From positions 4,338,595 through 4,402,594 of the forward strand of contig NZ_CP017479.1 in NCBI RefSeq assembly GCF_001761465.1: a DNA stretch of 64,000 nucleotides. Direction: 5' to 3'. The stretch is from Flavobacterium gilvum. Lineage in GTDB: Bacteria; Bacteroidota; Bacteroidia; Flavobacteriales; Flavobacteriaceae. The notes below the pieces were generated by a model. That model was not told where the DNA came from. It was given only the letters and a program-made list of their open reading frames with translations, and did no database searches. The first letter of the stretch is position 1; each line of letters starts with the position of its first letter. Positions 36,988 to 46,441 of the stretch are shown piece after piece. The translations under genes and the position numbers were made by a program.

Positions 36988-37121
36988 AATTATAAATTTT
37001 GGTTTTAGTTATTTATTAAAAAATCGGTTTGGGTTAATAGGTTCGTTTTTTTTTACATAGGTTAATTTTTAAGTTTATTTTTCATTCATTATTATTCTGA
37101 TTAATTATTTATTAAAAGACC

Positions 37122-37163
37122 AAATCAAAAAATACAATTGCCAACAATCAATTCACAAAACAA
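37122..37163 (-). promoter_or_regulatory. Conserved 42-bp promoter/operator block (copy 2, susC)
   Basis: Identical to 26645-26686. On the minus strand TTTG is at 37159-37156 and TATTTTTTG at 37134-37126, with a 21-base spacer. The predicted transcript start near 37117 gives a 5' leader of about 130 bases before susC. Confidence 0.72.
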
Positions 37164-37230
37164 TTTTATATGCTCGATTATTTTTAATTATACCGATATC
37201 GATATAGTTCCTTTTGCTGTTTTCAAAACT

Positions 37231-37294
37231 ACCTTGATATTGATTTCAAAATGGGCACAATCGTCTTTTTTTGGGCATAAAACGTCTTTTTTTT
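37231..37294 (-). promoter_or_regulatory. Conserved direct-repeat block (copy A), candidate HTCS site
   Basis: About 64 bases shared with 42005-42070. It contains an exact common core CACAATCGTCTTTTTTTGGG and two copies of CGTCTTTTTTT starting at 37262 and 37283, 21 bases apart. Its place 68 bases upstream of the promoter block suits an activator. Direct repeats two helical turns apart are what AraC-type output domains of HTCS proteins bind. Confidence 0.65.
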
Positions 37295-38066
37295 AAAACT
37301 AAAATAAAGTCAAACAATTGATAATCAGTATTTTATATTCCAAACACTTTGTTTTATAAAAATTCTTTCTTATTTTATATTTTATTTACATGAAATCAAT
37401 CAAAAAAAAAGTGTTCGAAAACACAATATTTATATTCTCGATACGCCCTTGTAAGTAAATTTTAAATGAGAAGATTATTTTAGTCAACTAACTAGTTGGG
37501 GCGAATTCGTTTTTGATGATAATTTTTTGTCAGTTCGACTGATTTTCGATAGAAAATTGAATGGTGAACAAGAAAAATTTCATTAAAAACGATTCTTGAT
37601 ACATTTTTTATTCCGTTTTACTCCACAAAAAATACTACCAAAGACGGTTTTAATAATTTCACCCAATGGATTGAACTAATCGTTGAACACTATTTTAACA
37701 CTGAATCCACACTAAATCCTGAGCAGTTTTTTTCTTGTTCAGCTTATTCCTGAAATACCTCTTGTTGAATTTATAGCTGATGAGCCAAGATAGCACAGCA
37801 CATAGCTGCATGTCATACTGAAAGTAGCGCTGCAAGTGCTCCATAAAAAAAGACTTGGTCTGTAAGTATTGCAAATGCCTTCAACAAAAACAAGTTTGAG
37901 GATTGTGCATATAGAAAAAACGTAGATGCTGCTATTTTCATTAAGACTGACGTTCTTATCGTAGTGAACTCCATTATGTATAGCGACCCAATACTAGAAA
38001 TTGTTTTTACATTATTCAAAAACAAAACCATTTTTGATAATGAATAGGAATCCAAAAAGTAAATAC
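37295..38066. other. Non-coding or decayed region upstream of susC
   Basis: On the plus strand several open stretches have protein-like composition but different frames. Near 37480-37580 one reads SWGEFVFDDNFLSVRLIFDR, near 37640-37735 one reads DGFNNFTQWIELIVEHYFNT, and near 37867-38045 one reads NKNKFEDCAYRKNVDAAIFI. I do not recognise a family. Together they suggest a decayed plus-strand gene. The minus-strand open frame at 37813-38055 lies antisense to the last stretch and is not convincing. Confidence 0.35.
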
Positions 38067-38106
38067 AAAAAAATAGCGTGTTAGCACAAAAGGCATAAAC
38101 ACGCTA
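38067..38106 (-). terminator. Terminator downstream of the GH88 gene
   Basis: TAGCGTGTT (38074-38082) pairs with AACACGCTA (38098-38106). On the minus strand a run of Ts follows. It lies about 135 bases beyond the GH88 stop codon. Confidence 0.7.
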
Positions 38107-38239
38107 TACAGTCTAGCTCTATGGCAGACTTGGAGTACAAATCTACACTATAAAAAACAATAACCTGAGAAGAATAAAATTTAGATTTATTTGGAAATCA
38201 ACTCCGAATCTAGGTGTTTGATTTATAATCCCACACCGA

Positions 38240-39451
38240 TTATAAATACCATTTTTGATAACGCAACAATGCTTCTAGAAAATAATAATCGGCATACGTA
38301 AGCGGAACATCAACTTCACTTTTACCAGGCAGAGAACCAACACTGTGCTTCAATAAATATCCTCCATTAGTTCCTAAATCGGCTCTATACTTTGGAGTTG
38401 ATAATGATTTCAAAATGGTTTTGGCCACATCAATATAATCCTGTTTTTCTTTTCCTGAAGTATATTGACCCAATTCTAATAAAGCCGAAGCATAAAGGGA
38501 TCCCGCCGACACATCTCGCAAAGCATTTTGAATATTTGGAGTATCAAAATCCCAATATGGAACCTTATCAGACGGTAATTTAGGATTGTTCAAAATGAAT
38601 TTAGCAATTCCTTGCGCTTGTTTTAAGTAATCGAGATTTTTTGTAAAACGGTACATCATGGTGTAACCATACAATGCCCATCCTTGGCCTCTGCTCCATG
38701 CACTGGAATCAGAATACCCTTGAGCGGTAACTTTCTTGCGTACTTCTCCTGTTTTTAAATCATAATCCAGCACATGATAACTGCTGAAATCGGGTCTGAA
38801 ATGATTTTTAATCGTCGTATTGGCATGGGTTTCGGCTATGTTTGCAAAACTTTTGTCGCTACTGTTATGGCTTGCCCATTCCAACATTTCGAGATTCATC
38901 ATATTGTCAATGATAACAGGACCTACAAAACCCTTTTGTTTCAGAGCCCCCTCGGTAACCTCCCATGACTGAATCACTTTGGCATCCGGGCGGTAACGTG
39001 TTGCCAGTGACTTGGATGATTGAAGAATCACTTTTTTGTATGCTGAATTTTTTGTCAACCGATAGGCGTTTCCAAAACTGCAAAACATCATAAAACCTAA
39101 ATCATGATTTTTTGTATAGTATTTTACAGTATCCAATATGGCGAGTCTCTTCTTGGCTTCCTCCATAATCGATGGATTTTTGGTGTATTCATAGATATAC
39201 AAAAGAGTCCCGGGATAAAAACCGCTACACCACCACCAAACATCAGAACTAACATTGCGATTGTTCTCAAATGTTTTAGGCATTTCATTAGATGGTGTTG
39301 CCTTTTCTAAATATTGATACTGCTTTTCAGCAAATACAAAATTGTCTTGAATCATTTTTTTCATCTCAAAATGATCCTTACCAGTATCTTTCTGGGCAAA
39401 ATTTGCTAAGCTAAAAAAAGAGCATAAGCATATAATAAAAAACTTTTTCAT
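38240..39451 (-). CDS. GH88-family unsaturated glucuronyl hydrolase
   Basis: This secreted enzyme of 403 residues hydrates and releases unsaturated uronic acid from the non-reducing end of lyase products. The signal peptide ends near residue 19 (SLANFAQ). An (alpha/alpha)6 barrel follows, with SSDVWWWCSGFYPGTLLY and HDLGFMMFCSFGNAYRLTKN holding the two predicted catalytic Asp residues, SAWSRGQGWALYGYTMMYRF, and EVDVPLTYADYYFLEALLRY at the C-terminus. It is transcribed after the unrecognised secreted protein (113-bp gap), probably on one transcript. No polysaccharide lyase is encoded in the window, so the source of the unsaturated substrate is open. Confidence 0.9.
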   Translation of the reverse strand: MKKFFIICLCSFFSLANFAQKDTGKDHFEMKKMIQDNFVFAEKQYQYLEKATPSNEMPKTFENNRNVSSDVWWWCSGFYPGTLLYIYEYTKNPSIMEEAKKRLAILDTVKYYTKNHDLGFMMFCSFGNAYRLTKNSAYKKVILQSSKSLATRYRPDAKVIQSWEVTEGALKQKGFVGPVIIDNMMNLEMLEWASHNSSDKSFANIAETHANTTIKNHFRPDFSSYHVLDYDLKTGEVRKKVTAQGYSDSSAWSRGQGWALYGYTMMYRFTKNLDYLKQAQGIAKFILNNPKLPSDKVPYWDFDTPNIQNALRDVSAGSLYASALLELGQYTSGKEKQDYIDVAKTILKSLSTPKYRADLGTNGGYLLKHSVGSLPGKSEVDVPLTYADYYFLEALLRYQKWYL

Positions 39452-39482
39452 TACATATAAAGTTTGATTAGATTAAGGTGGG

Positions 39483-39493
39483 ATTGCCAACAA
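39483..39493 (-). promoter_or_regulatory. ATTGCCAACAA element upstream of GH88
   Basis: Eleven bases identical to the core of the conserved promoter blocks at 26645-26686 and 37122-37163, located 32 bases before the GH88 ATG and in the same orientation relative to the gene. Candidate half of the same operator. Confidence 0.4.
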
Positions 39494-39564
39494 ATGCCAT
39501 ACCGCATAAAGCGATTAAGGCTAAAGAACTATATTTATTTTCATTGGTTTGATGCAATAGCAAA

Positions 39565-41853
39565 TCAATATCCCTCTGCTCTTGTTAAAGTTATAGGATT
39601 GGTTTTAGTTCCGTTTATTTTTTCATACAAAATCCATGTGCTGTTCCCTTTTCCTTTTTCCAAAGTCCAACTTCTTTTCGGGTCAGCTAATTTTCTTTTT
39701 AGATCATCAGGGAAAGCATTGGCTGCTCTGGCATCTTCCCAAGTTCTAATGGCTTTAAAGATTTGATATTTTTGAGGACTACTTTCAACTGAATTCTGAT
39801 CGAGTCCCAACATGTAAGTCGCTCCAACGCCGACTGAAATTGCTTGAACATGCTCATAATCTTCTACTTTAGAATTTTTGTTTATACTAAAGTTCCCCCC
39901 AAAAGTTGCAGGAAAGAAATTAGCAAAAGCAACATCTCTAAGATCTTTTCCTTCACTTGTAGAGCTTCCCCATACCCTTTTCTCTACATCGTACATGTTT
40001 GTACCGCCACCTACGTTCCAAACGCTTTGATAATGCCAAGAACCTTCAGAAAGTGTGGCACCTGTAATTCTCAAATCAGGTATTTTATAAGAAGCAGCTC
40101 TGTCAAACATTTTTCTAAAAAATCTTTTCACACCGTAATATCCCTGACCTGTATTGAAAAGAAATTCTTGTCCATCCAAATCCATAAAATACATTCCGTT
40201 AATTTTTGCCACATCAGCATAATCTTCGGCTATCTTATCCTGCAAATCGATATTAGGAACCAATCCATCATAACCCCAATTAATAGTCACTTGCATTTTG
40301 TAGATGGTATCGTTGGCCTTGTGATTTGCTGCAGTAGTTCCCCAATACCCTCTTTTTACATTTTTCAAAGTATAAGGATAAGTAGAGGTAACTCCCAAAT
40401 AATGAATCAATTCCTTTCCTATCTTAATCATATTTAAACTTTTGCTGTGTCCTTCCCAACTTCCAATTTCCTCCAAATGTTTTGGATCATTCACCTGAAT
40501 AATTGTATCTGTAGCATTAAGGTTTTTTGCTAAAAGACGTCTTTGCTGGTAACACAAACTGTCACTTGGAATAGGACTAGCATCTTTGGATCCCTGAGAC
40601 AAAGCTGTACAAACAGTATGTCGTCCGAAAGTTATTCCTAAAGGAATACATAATTCAGAAAATTCTTTATGTGATTTATTTCCTGATGTGAATTTAAAAG
40701 GCTTTTCCTCGAATGCTTTTCCATCAATGTATCCTTTAACACCACGATTCGGTCTGTAATTAGGCAAATCATTTGCGTGAATTGCCTTAAACCCTAATTG
40801 TTTCGTATAAGAAGGAATACTGTCAAACAGATTTCCAGAAGTTGTGACATCCGGAATATATCTTGACGGATCTTTTATCCATTTTCCATTTACGGTAGGA
40901 TAGGGTAATTTTTCGGATAACACTATATTTTGCAATACATCCATAAGAGCTATATTGTCCGGGCTACCCCATAGTGCAATTGAAGAACCGATATAATCAA
41001 CTTTTGGAATTGCAGGAACATCAATATGATTTGGAATATTAGCTTCCTTCATTGGAATTAATGAAAATAAAATTTCTCTTCTCTTTGTTCTATCTAGAGA
41101 ATGGTAAGTGATATAAACACGTCCTTTTTCGTCGATCAAAGCCGAGTTTCCGTATAAAATTCGGTAATATTCCTCAGGATGACTGTAAAAATAAACGTCA
41201 ATTCTTCCTTCTCCTCCAATTGAAAAAATTTGTCCCTCATGTAAATCACTTGGTAAAGGAAAACGTTTTGGATCTGGGCTATGAATCATATATTGAAACG
41301 GAGCAGCATCTCCTACAGTACCAGAAATTCCGCCAGTAGTTTGATCGTTCAATGCCATTGCTCCAATTGCGTAATTGACCACTTTGGTCGTATCTCTGGC
41401 TACACCAATCATTTCTCCAAACAAATTCGTGATATTAGTATGATAAGACCCCCATTGAATATCATCTATACCTTCTCTTTTAGTAAGTGATTGAAGTGTT
41501 AATTTCAAATATTTTGCTTTTGGCGAAAGCACCACTTTTGCTACTGAACCATTTGAATAATTCAACGTAAAAGTTTTGGTTTTGATATCGTATTTTGCCT
41601 GTTGTGGTTCGTAATATTTCTTTTTATGACTATCGTACAAACACATCAGCGGTGATGGTTTGTCTGTTGGACTAAACTCGCGATTGGGAGTTACAGTCGT
41701 ATTTTTCATGCTAGTAATAAATCCCTTGTTATTGACATGGATTTTGAAATAATTGCTTTTAAAATCCCATTGTGCTTGAGCTTTAAAGCCAAATAAAGAA
41801 AGTAGAAGAACAATGGAAAGACTTCTACAGCAAACTAATTTATTTTTCAACAT
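39565..41853 (-). CDS. Secreted protein of unrecognised family, predicted glycan-active enzyme
   Basis: I do not recognise this 762-residue protein. It has a signal peptide (LLLSLFGFKAQA, cleaved near residue 28). An N-terminal beta-rich region of about 270 residues follows (FKIHVNNKGFITSMKNTTVT) and resembles the N-terminal sandwich of GH31/GH36/GH97-type enzymes. A segment from about 290 to 700 with alternating strands and helices suits a TIM barrel (GFKAIHANDLPNY, GMYFMDLDGQEFLF, LRITGATLSEGSWHYQSVWN). Acidic residues in YFMDLDGQE and ATLSEGSW are candidate catalytic groups. The position directly before GH88 and the HTCS-type site upstream make it the leading candidate for the backbone-cleaving or key exo-acting enzyme of the island. 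Confidence 0.72.
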   Translation of the reverse strand: MLKNKLVCCRSLSIVLLLSLFGFKAQAQWDFKSNYFKIHVNNKGFITSMKNTTVTPNREFSPTDKPSPLMCLYDSHKKKYYEPQQAKYDIKTKTFTLNYSNGSVAKVVLSPKAKYLKLTLQSLTKREGIDDIQWGSYHTNITNLFGEMIGVARDTTKVVNYAIGAMALNDQTTGGISGTVGDAAPFQYMIHSPDPKRFPLPSDLHEGQIFSIGGEGRIDVYFYSHPEEYYRILYGNSALIDEKGRVYITYHSLDRTKRREILFSLIPMKEANIPNHIDVPAIPKVDYIGSSIALWGSPDNIALMDVLQNIVLSEKLPYPTVNGKWIKDPSRYIPDVTTSGNLFDSIPSYTKQLGFKAIHANDLPNYRPNRGVKGYIDGKAFEEKPFKFTSGNKSHKEFSELCIPLGITFGRHTVCTALSQGSKDASPIPSDSLCYQQRRLLAKNLNATDTIIQVNDPKHLEEIGSWEGHSKSLNMIKIGKELIHYLGVTSTYPYTLKNVKRGYWGTTAANHKANDTIYKMQVTINWGYDGLVPNIDLQDKIAEDYADVAKINGMYFMDLDGQEFLFNTGQGYYGVKRFFRKMFDRAASYKIPDLRITGATLSEGSWHYQSVWNVGGGTNMYDVEKRVWGSSTSEGKDLRDVAFANFFPATFGGNFSINKNSKVEDYEHVQAISVGVGATYMLGLDQNSVESSPQKYQIFKAIRTWEDARAANAFPDDLKRKLADPKRSWTLEKGKGNSTWILYEKINGTKTNPITLTRAEGY

Positions 41854-42004
41854 ATTTTTCTATTTGTTATTATTCTATATTATTAAATACTTTTTACCAT
41901 TTTTACATAGGAATATATCGTTATAAACGTATTGTACTCATATTCCCTTTTATGAGGAATTTGTTTTTACAAAGCATTGGTTCTGTTTATTGGTTCGTAA
42001 AAGT

Positions 42005-42070
42005 ACCTTGACATTGACTCCAAAGTGGACACAATCGTCTTTTTTTGGGCAGAAATCGTCTCTTTTTTTT
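42005..42070 (-). promoter_or_regulatory. Conserved direct-repeat block (copy B), candidate HTCS site
   Basis: About 66 bases similar to 37231-37294, including the exact common core CACAATCGTCTTTTTTTGGG and CGTC repeats at 42036 and 42057, 21 bases apart. It lies 152 bases upstream of the unrecognised secreted protein gene and 241 bases before the divergent HTCS gene. The remaining parts of the 41854-42310 interval show nothing else recognisable. Confidence 0.65.
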
Positions 42071-42310
42071 AGATTATTTTTTTATATAATTAATTGATTA
42101 AAAAGATCATACCTGATTTTAAAAAATCTATTTCTTATTGTATAGCCAAACTTTTGAATTTTCTATTACTTTTGACCAGTTATGTAATCATAAAGATTGA
42201 TTTTTTCATGATAATTATCGAACTTTCACTTTTTCATTCATTAATTGTGAAATTCAAATATTTCAATAACACACATGCACCCTTAATCTTACAAAATTTA
42301 ATTTTTTTTA

Positions 42311-45300
42311 ATGCTTTTTAAAAATCATAATCTAGGATCACTTTTTTTAGGAATTTGCTTTTGGACTTTATTTTTTTTAACTTCTAAAAGTTTAGCTCAG
42401 ACTAATTCATTATCATTTAATCGTTTGGATGTTACTAATGGTCTTTCAAACAATTCTATATTATCAATCACTCAAGACTCCACTGGTTTTATGTGGTTTG
42501 GTACTACTTATGGCTTAAACCGATATGATGGGAGTACAGTAAAAGTTTTTAAAAATGACCCGCAAGATAAAACCAGCCTATCTTCCATTGATTTAATAAG
42601 AACCTTAATAGTCTGTAAAAACAACACTATGTGGGTGCAATCGAATAGCTTGGATTTATATCATTCAAAAGATAATTCCTTTGAAAGCATTATTCCTCAA
42701 AAAGAAGGCGTCAAAAAAATATTACTAGACACAAAAGGTAATTTATGGATTGGAACAAAAAACCAATTAAAATTTAAAACTGCCAAGGGGAAAAAAATTA
42801 TACCGATCACAATTGCAAAGGGAAACATTTATGTTTCAGAACTTTTCGAAGATCATGAAAAACACATTTGGGCAGGAACCTCTGCAGGATTATTTGAATT
42901 ATTTTTTTCCAATAAAAAACTCATTATAAAAAGACATTTGAGTTCCATATTTAAAAACGGTGAAAATATAGATCAAATTAATTCCATTGTCCAAGATAAA
43001 AATTTAAAATATTGGATTGGAACAAAAACAAGAGGGCTTTATCTTTTTGACAAAAAATCAGCACTGCTGACACACTTTTTAAAAAATAACAATGACAAAA
43101 ATTCATTGGTAAATAATAATGTGCGTAAAATTTTGCTCAATAAAAATGGATCGATTTGGATCGGTACCCAAGATGGATTATCCATTCTAAATCCCTACAC
43201 CCACCAATTTAGCAACTACCAACACGATCCATCCAATCCAAATAGTTTAAGTCAGAACTCTATCTATGATGTTTTTCAGGATAAAGATGGTTCCGTCTGG
43301 ATAGCGACTTATTTTGGAGGAGTCAACGTGGTTTATTCGGTAAATACTCCTTTCACTATTTATCAAAATAACATTAATAAAAATAGTATCAGCAGCAATA
43401 TAATAAGTCCAATCGCCGAAGACAATAATCACAATTTATGGATTGGTACAGAAGCCGGAGGTCTAAATTACTTTGATAGAAACAATCAGCAATTTAGCAA
43501 ATATAAAAACAATAGTAATAATAAAAACAGCCTAAGTTCCAATTTGGTTAAGACCATTGCCATTGATAAGGATCAAAATTTATGGATTGGTGCAGGCGAT
43601 TATGGAGGCTTAAATTTGTTTAATCCCAAAACCTCGAAGGTTACAACTTTTAGACGAAATACCGACAAAAACACTATAGCCTCAGATTGCATCACCAGCT
43701 TAGTTATCAACAAGCAAAATATTTTATTTATTGGAACCGATTTGGGGTTAAACATTCTTGATATTACCCATCAAAAATTCAGTTTCATAGCTCTCAAGGG
43801 AAAAACATTTATTGACAAATCTATTTACACACTATTTGAAGATAAAAAAGGATCTATTTGGATAGGAACTTTGGGAGGAGGAATTCATCTTTATAAAAAT
43901 TCAAGAATACAGTATAAAATTTTTAAAGACAGCTTACACAAACCATTCAATTATAGTGTTAACTGCTTCTACCAGGATAGTCAAGGCAATATGTGGGCAG
44001 GAACCTCACGTAATGGATTAGCATTACTCAACCCGGAAAACAACAGCTTTAAAATTTTTAATATCAAAAATGGTTTACCAAGCGACAATATATCAGGCAT
44101 CATAGAAGACAATGATTCAAACTTATGGATAAGTACAGATAATGGCTTGGTAAAATACAACCTAAGTTCAAAAACTTTTAGAACTTTCAACATGCTTGAT
44201 GGTCTCCCTGCCAATCAATTTAATACCAATTCTGTTTTAAAGGATCATCAGGGACGACTATTTTTTGGAACGTTTGACGGTTTAGTCAGTTTTATACCTA
44301 AAAACATAGCGATAAACAGGATTCCACCAGATGTTGTGCTGTCTAACCTCAAATTATCAAATGCCCCTGTCAAAATAAACGATGAAAACGGTATTCTAAA
44401 TCAAGACATCAATTTCAGCAACACCTTGACTTTTGACCATACTCAAAATAATTTTACAATTGAGTTTTCGGCATTAAATTTTATAAAATCAAATAAAAAC
44501 AAATATGCGTACAAGCTTGATGGTTTAGAAAAAAACTGGAATTATGTAGATATTCCATCTGCTACCTATATCAATATACCTGCTGGACACTATCATCTTT
44601 TAGTCAAAGCAGCTAATAATGACGGTATTTGGAGTAAGAATGTCAAAAAAACTGAAATTGTTATACTTCCCCCTGTCTGGAAAACCTGGTGGGCCTACCT
44701 TATCTATTTTGCGACAGCCTTTGCAATAGCTTATTACATCTTAAAGTTTTTCAAAACAAAAGCAGACCTTAAACAAGAACTTTATTTTGAAAAAATGAGG
44801 CTGGACTTTTTCACCAATGTTTCCCATGAAATCAGAACTCCATTGACCCTTATTTTAGGACCTATTGAAAAATTAGAGCAATTAACCGCTGAAAACACAC
44901 AAGCTAATAAATATGCCGTCAGCATTAAAAATAATACTGAACGTTTGTATCGATTGGTAAACGAATTATTGGATTTCAGGAAAGCTGATTCCGGTAACTT
45001 GAGCCTGAATTTTTTTGAAAAGGATATTGTTAGTGCTTTAAAATCGGTCTTTGATCATTTCCAACCCCTTGCCGAGTCCAAGCATATTCGATACACATTT
45101 AAAAGTAGTGATCCACAAATTTTGGTTTATTTTGACAAAGATCAAATAGAAAAAGTGTTTTTTAATTTACTATCAAATGCCTTCAAATTTACTCAAAATG
45201 AAGGCAGAATAACCCTAAAAATTGCTCTAAAAAACCGAACAGTAAAAATTACTGTAACCGATAATGGCAAAGGCATTGACATTGATAACATTGATTATAT

Positions 45301-46363
45301 TTTCAAAAACTTTTATCAAGCCGGAAAAAATATAGGAACAGGTATTGGTTTGGCACTGTCAAAAAGTTTGATAGAACTCCATAAAGGAAAAATAAAGGCG
45401 GCTAGTAAACCGGCTACAGCGACCGAAGCAGGAAAAACTACTTTTACAGTTGTATTACAATTAGGAAAAAATCATATAAACGAGATTGATATTACTACAA
45501 CGCCTACTATCGAAAATCCGATTTATGAAGAAGTTAATAATTATACAACAGAAGATTATATTGCCTCCCCTGTTATTGAGAACGAAAGTAAAACCGCACA
45601 TATTTTAATTGTAGAAGACAATGATGAAGTAAGGGAATTCATCAAACAATCTTTGGGAAATCAATATCATGTTTCTGAAAGTAAAAACGGGTTGAAAGGC
45701 TATAAAAAAGCGATTCAGAATCTTCCTGATTTGATTATCAGCGATGTTATGATGCCTATTATGGATGGTTTGGAACTTTGTAAAAAATTAAAAACAGATG
45801 TACGTACTTCTCATATTCCGGTAATTATGCTAACAGCCAAGTCGGCTCCTATACATCAAATACAAGGTTTACAATATGGCGCCGATGCCTACATTACCAA
45901 GCCTTTCAGCGATCAATTTTTGCAACTTAATATTCGTAATCTCTTATCCTTAAAAAATGCCTTGCAAAAGAAATATAGTGAGCAGTTATTAAAATTGCCT
46001 ATTATAATAAGTACAGAATCGTCACAGGAAGAGATATTCCTGCAAAAACTGCAACAAATCATCGAAAATAATATTTCCAACGCCGATTTGGATATCAGTT
46101 TCATTACTTCAGAAATTGGTATGAGTAGAGCCGTTTTGTACAAAAAATTTAGCGCACTTACCGACCTTACTTTAAACGATTATATAAAAAAACAGCGTCT
46201 AAAACACGCAGTCGAGTTATTTCAAAAAGGTGAAACCTCTATCCTATCTGTTTCAGAACAAGTAGGTTTCAATAATGCTAAATACTTTAACCGCGAATTT
46301 AAAAAAGTATACAATATTTCGCCTAGCGAGTATATCAAAAACAAGGGACAAACGGAGAATTAA
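42311..46363 (+). CDS. Hybrid two-component system regulator (HTCS)
   Basis: This single-protein sensor and regulator of 1350 residues controls polysaccharide utilisation. Signal peptide, then a periplasmic double propeller of two-component-regulator repeats (about 30-690, each with a motif like GFMWFGTTYGLNRYDG or NLWIGT). A Y_Y_Y domain (about 700-780) and one transmembrane helix near 793-812 (YLIYFATAFAIAYYIL) follow. HisKA carries His839 in NVSHEIRTP, then HATPase_c, a receiver domain with Asp1145 in SDVMMP, and a C-terminal AraC-type HTH (about 1250-1345, ending NISPSEYIKNKG). It would sense an imported oligosaccharide and bind the direct repeats upstream of susC and the unrecognised enzyme gene. 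Divergent from the latter. Confidence 0.95.
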   Translation: MLFKNHNLGSLFLGICFWTLFFLTSKSLAQTNSLSFNRLDVTNGLSNNSILSITQDSTGFMWFGTTYGLNRYDGSTVKVFKNDPQDKTSLSSIDLIRTLIVCKNNTMWVQSNSLDLYHSKDNSFESIIPQKEGVKKILLDTKGNLWIGTKNQLKFKTAKGKKIIPITIAKGNIYVSELFEDHEKHIWAGTSAGLFELFFSNKKLIIKRHLSSIFKNGENIDQINSIVQDKNLKYWIGTKTRGLYLFDKKSALLTHFLKNNNDKNSLVNNNVRKILLNKNGSIWIGTQDGLSILNPYTHQFSNYQHDPSNPNSLSQNSIYDVFQDKDGSVWIATYFGGVNVVYSVNTPFTIYQNNINKNSISSNIISPIAEDNNHNLWIGTEAGGLNYFDRNNQQFSKYKNNSNNKNSLSSNLVKTIAIDKDQNLWIGAGDYGGLNLFNPKTSKVTTFRRNTDKNTIASDCITSLVINKQNILFIGTDLGLNILDITHQKFSFIALKGKTFIDKSIYTLFEDKKGSIWIGTLGGGIHLYKNSRIQYKIFKDSLHKPFNYSVNCFYQDSQGNMWAGTSRNGLALLNPENNSFKIFNIKNGLPSDNISGIIEDNDSNLWISTDNGLVKYNLSSKTFRTFNMLDGLPANQFNTNSVLKDHQGRLFFGTFDGLVSFIPKNIAINRIPPDVVLSNLKLSNAPVKINDENGILNQDINFSNTLTFDHTQNNFTIEFSALNFIKSNKNKYAYKLDGLEKNWNYVDIPSATYINIPAGHYHLLVKAANNDGIWSKNVKKTEIVILPPVWKTWWAYLIYFATAFAIAYYILKFFKTKADLKQELYFEKMRLDFFTNVSHEIRTPLTLILGPIEKLEQLTAENTQANKYAVSIKNNTERLYRLVNELLDFRKADSGNLSLNFFEKDIVSALKSVFDHFQPLAESKHIRYTFKSSDPQILVYFDKDQIEKVFFNLLSNAFKFTQNEGRITLKIALKNRTVKITVTDNGKGIDIDNIDYIFKNFYQAGKNIGTGIGLALSKSLIELHKGKIKAASKPATATEAGKTTFTVVLQLGKNHINEIDITTTPTIENPIYEEVNNYTTEDYIASPVIENESKTAHILIVEDNDEVREFIKQSLGNQYHVSESKNGLKGYKKAIQNLPDLIISDVMMPIMDGLELCKKLKTDVRTSHIPVIMLTAKSAPIHQIQGLQYGADAYITKPFSDQFLQLNIRNLLSLKNALQKKYSEQLLKLPIIISTESSQEEIFLQKLQQIIENNISNADLDISFITSEIGMSRAVLYKKFSALTDLTLNDYIKKQRLKHAVELFQKGETSILSVSEQVGFNNAKYFNREFKKVYNISPSEYIKNKGQTEN

Positions 46364-46441
46364 CTTTGGTTATACTTATTAATCATTTTAATTCCTTTTT
46401 TCATTGTATTTAAATTGTTTAAATACTGTAACTTAATTATA

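Noticed and set aside
37813..38055. An 80-codon minus-strand open frame
   Set aside because: The opposite strand has more protein-like composition, and this frame has no family features.
42094..42321. A 75-codon open frame before the HTCS gene
   Set aside because: The hydrophobic composition comes from AT-rich DNA, it overlaps the HTCS start, and it has no recognisable signal.
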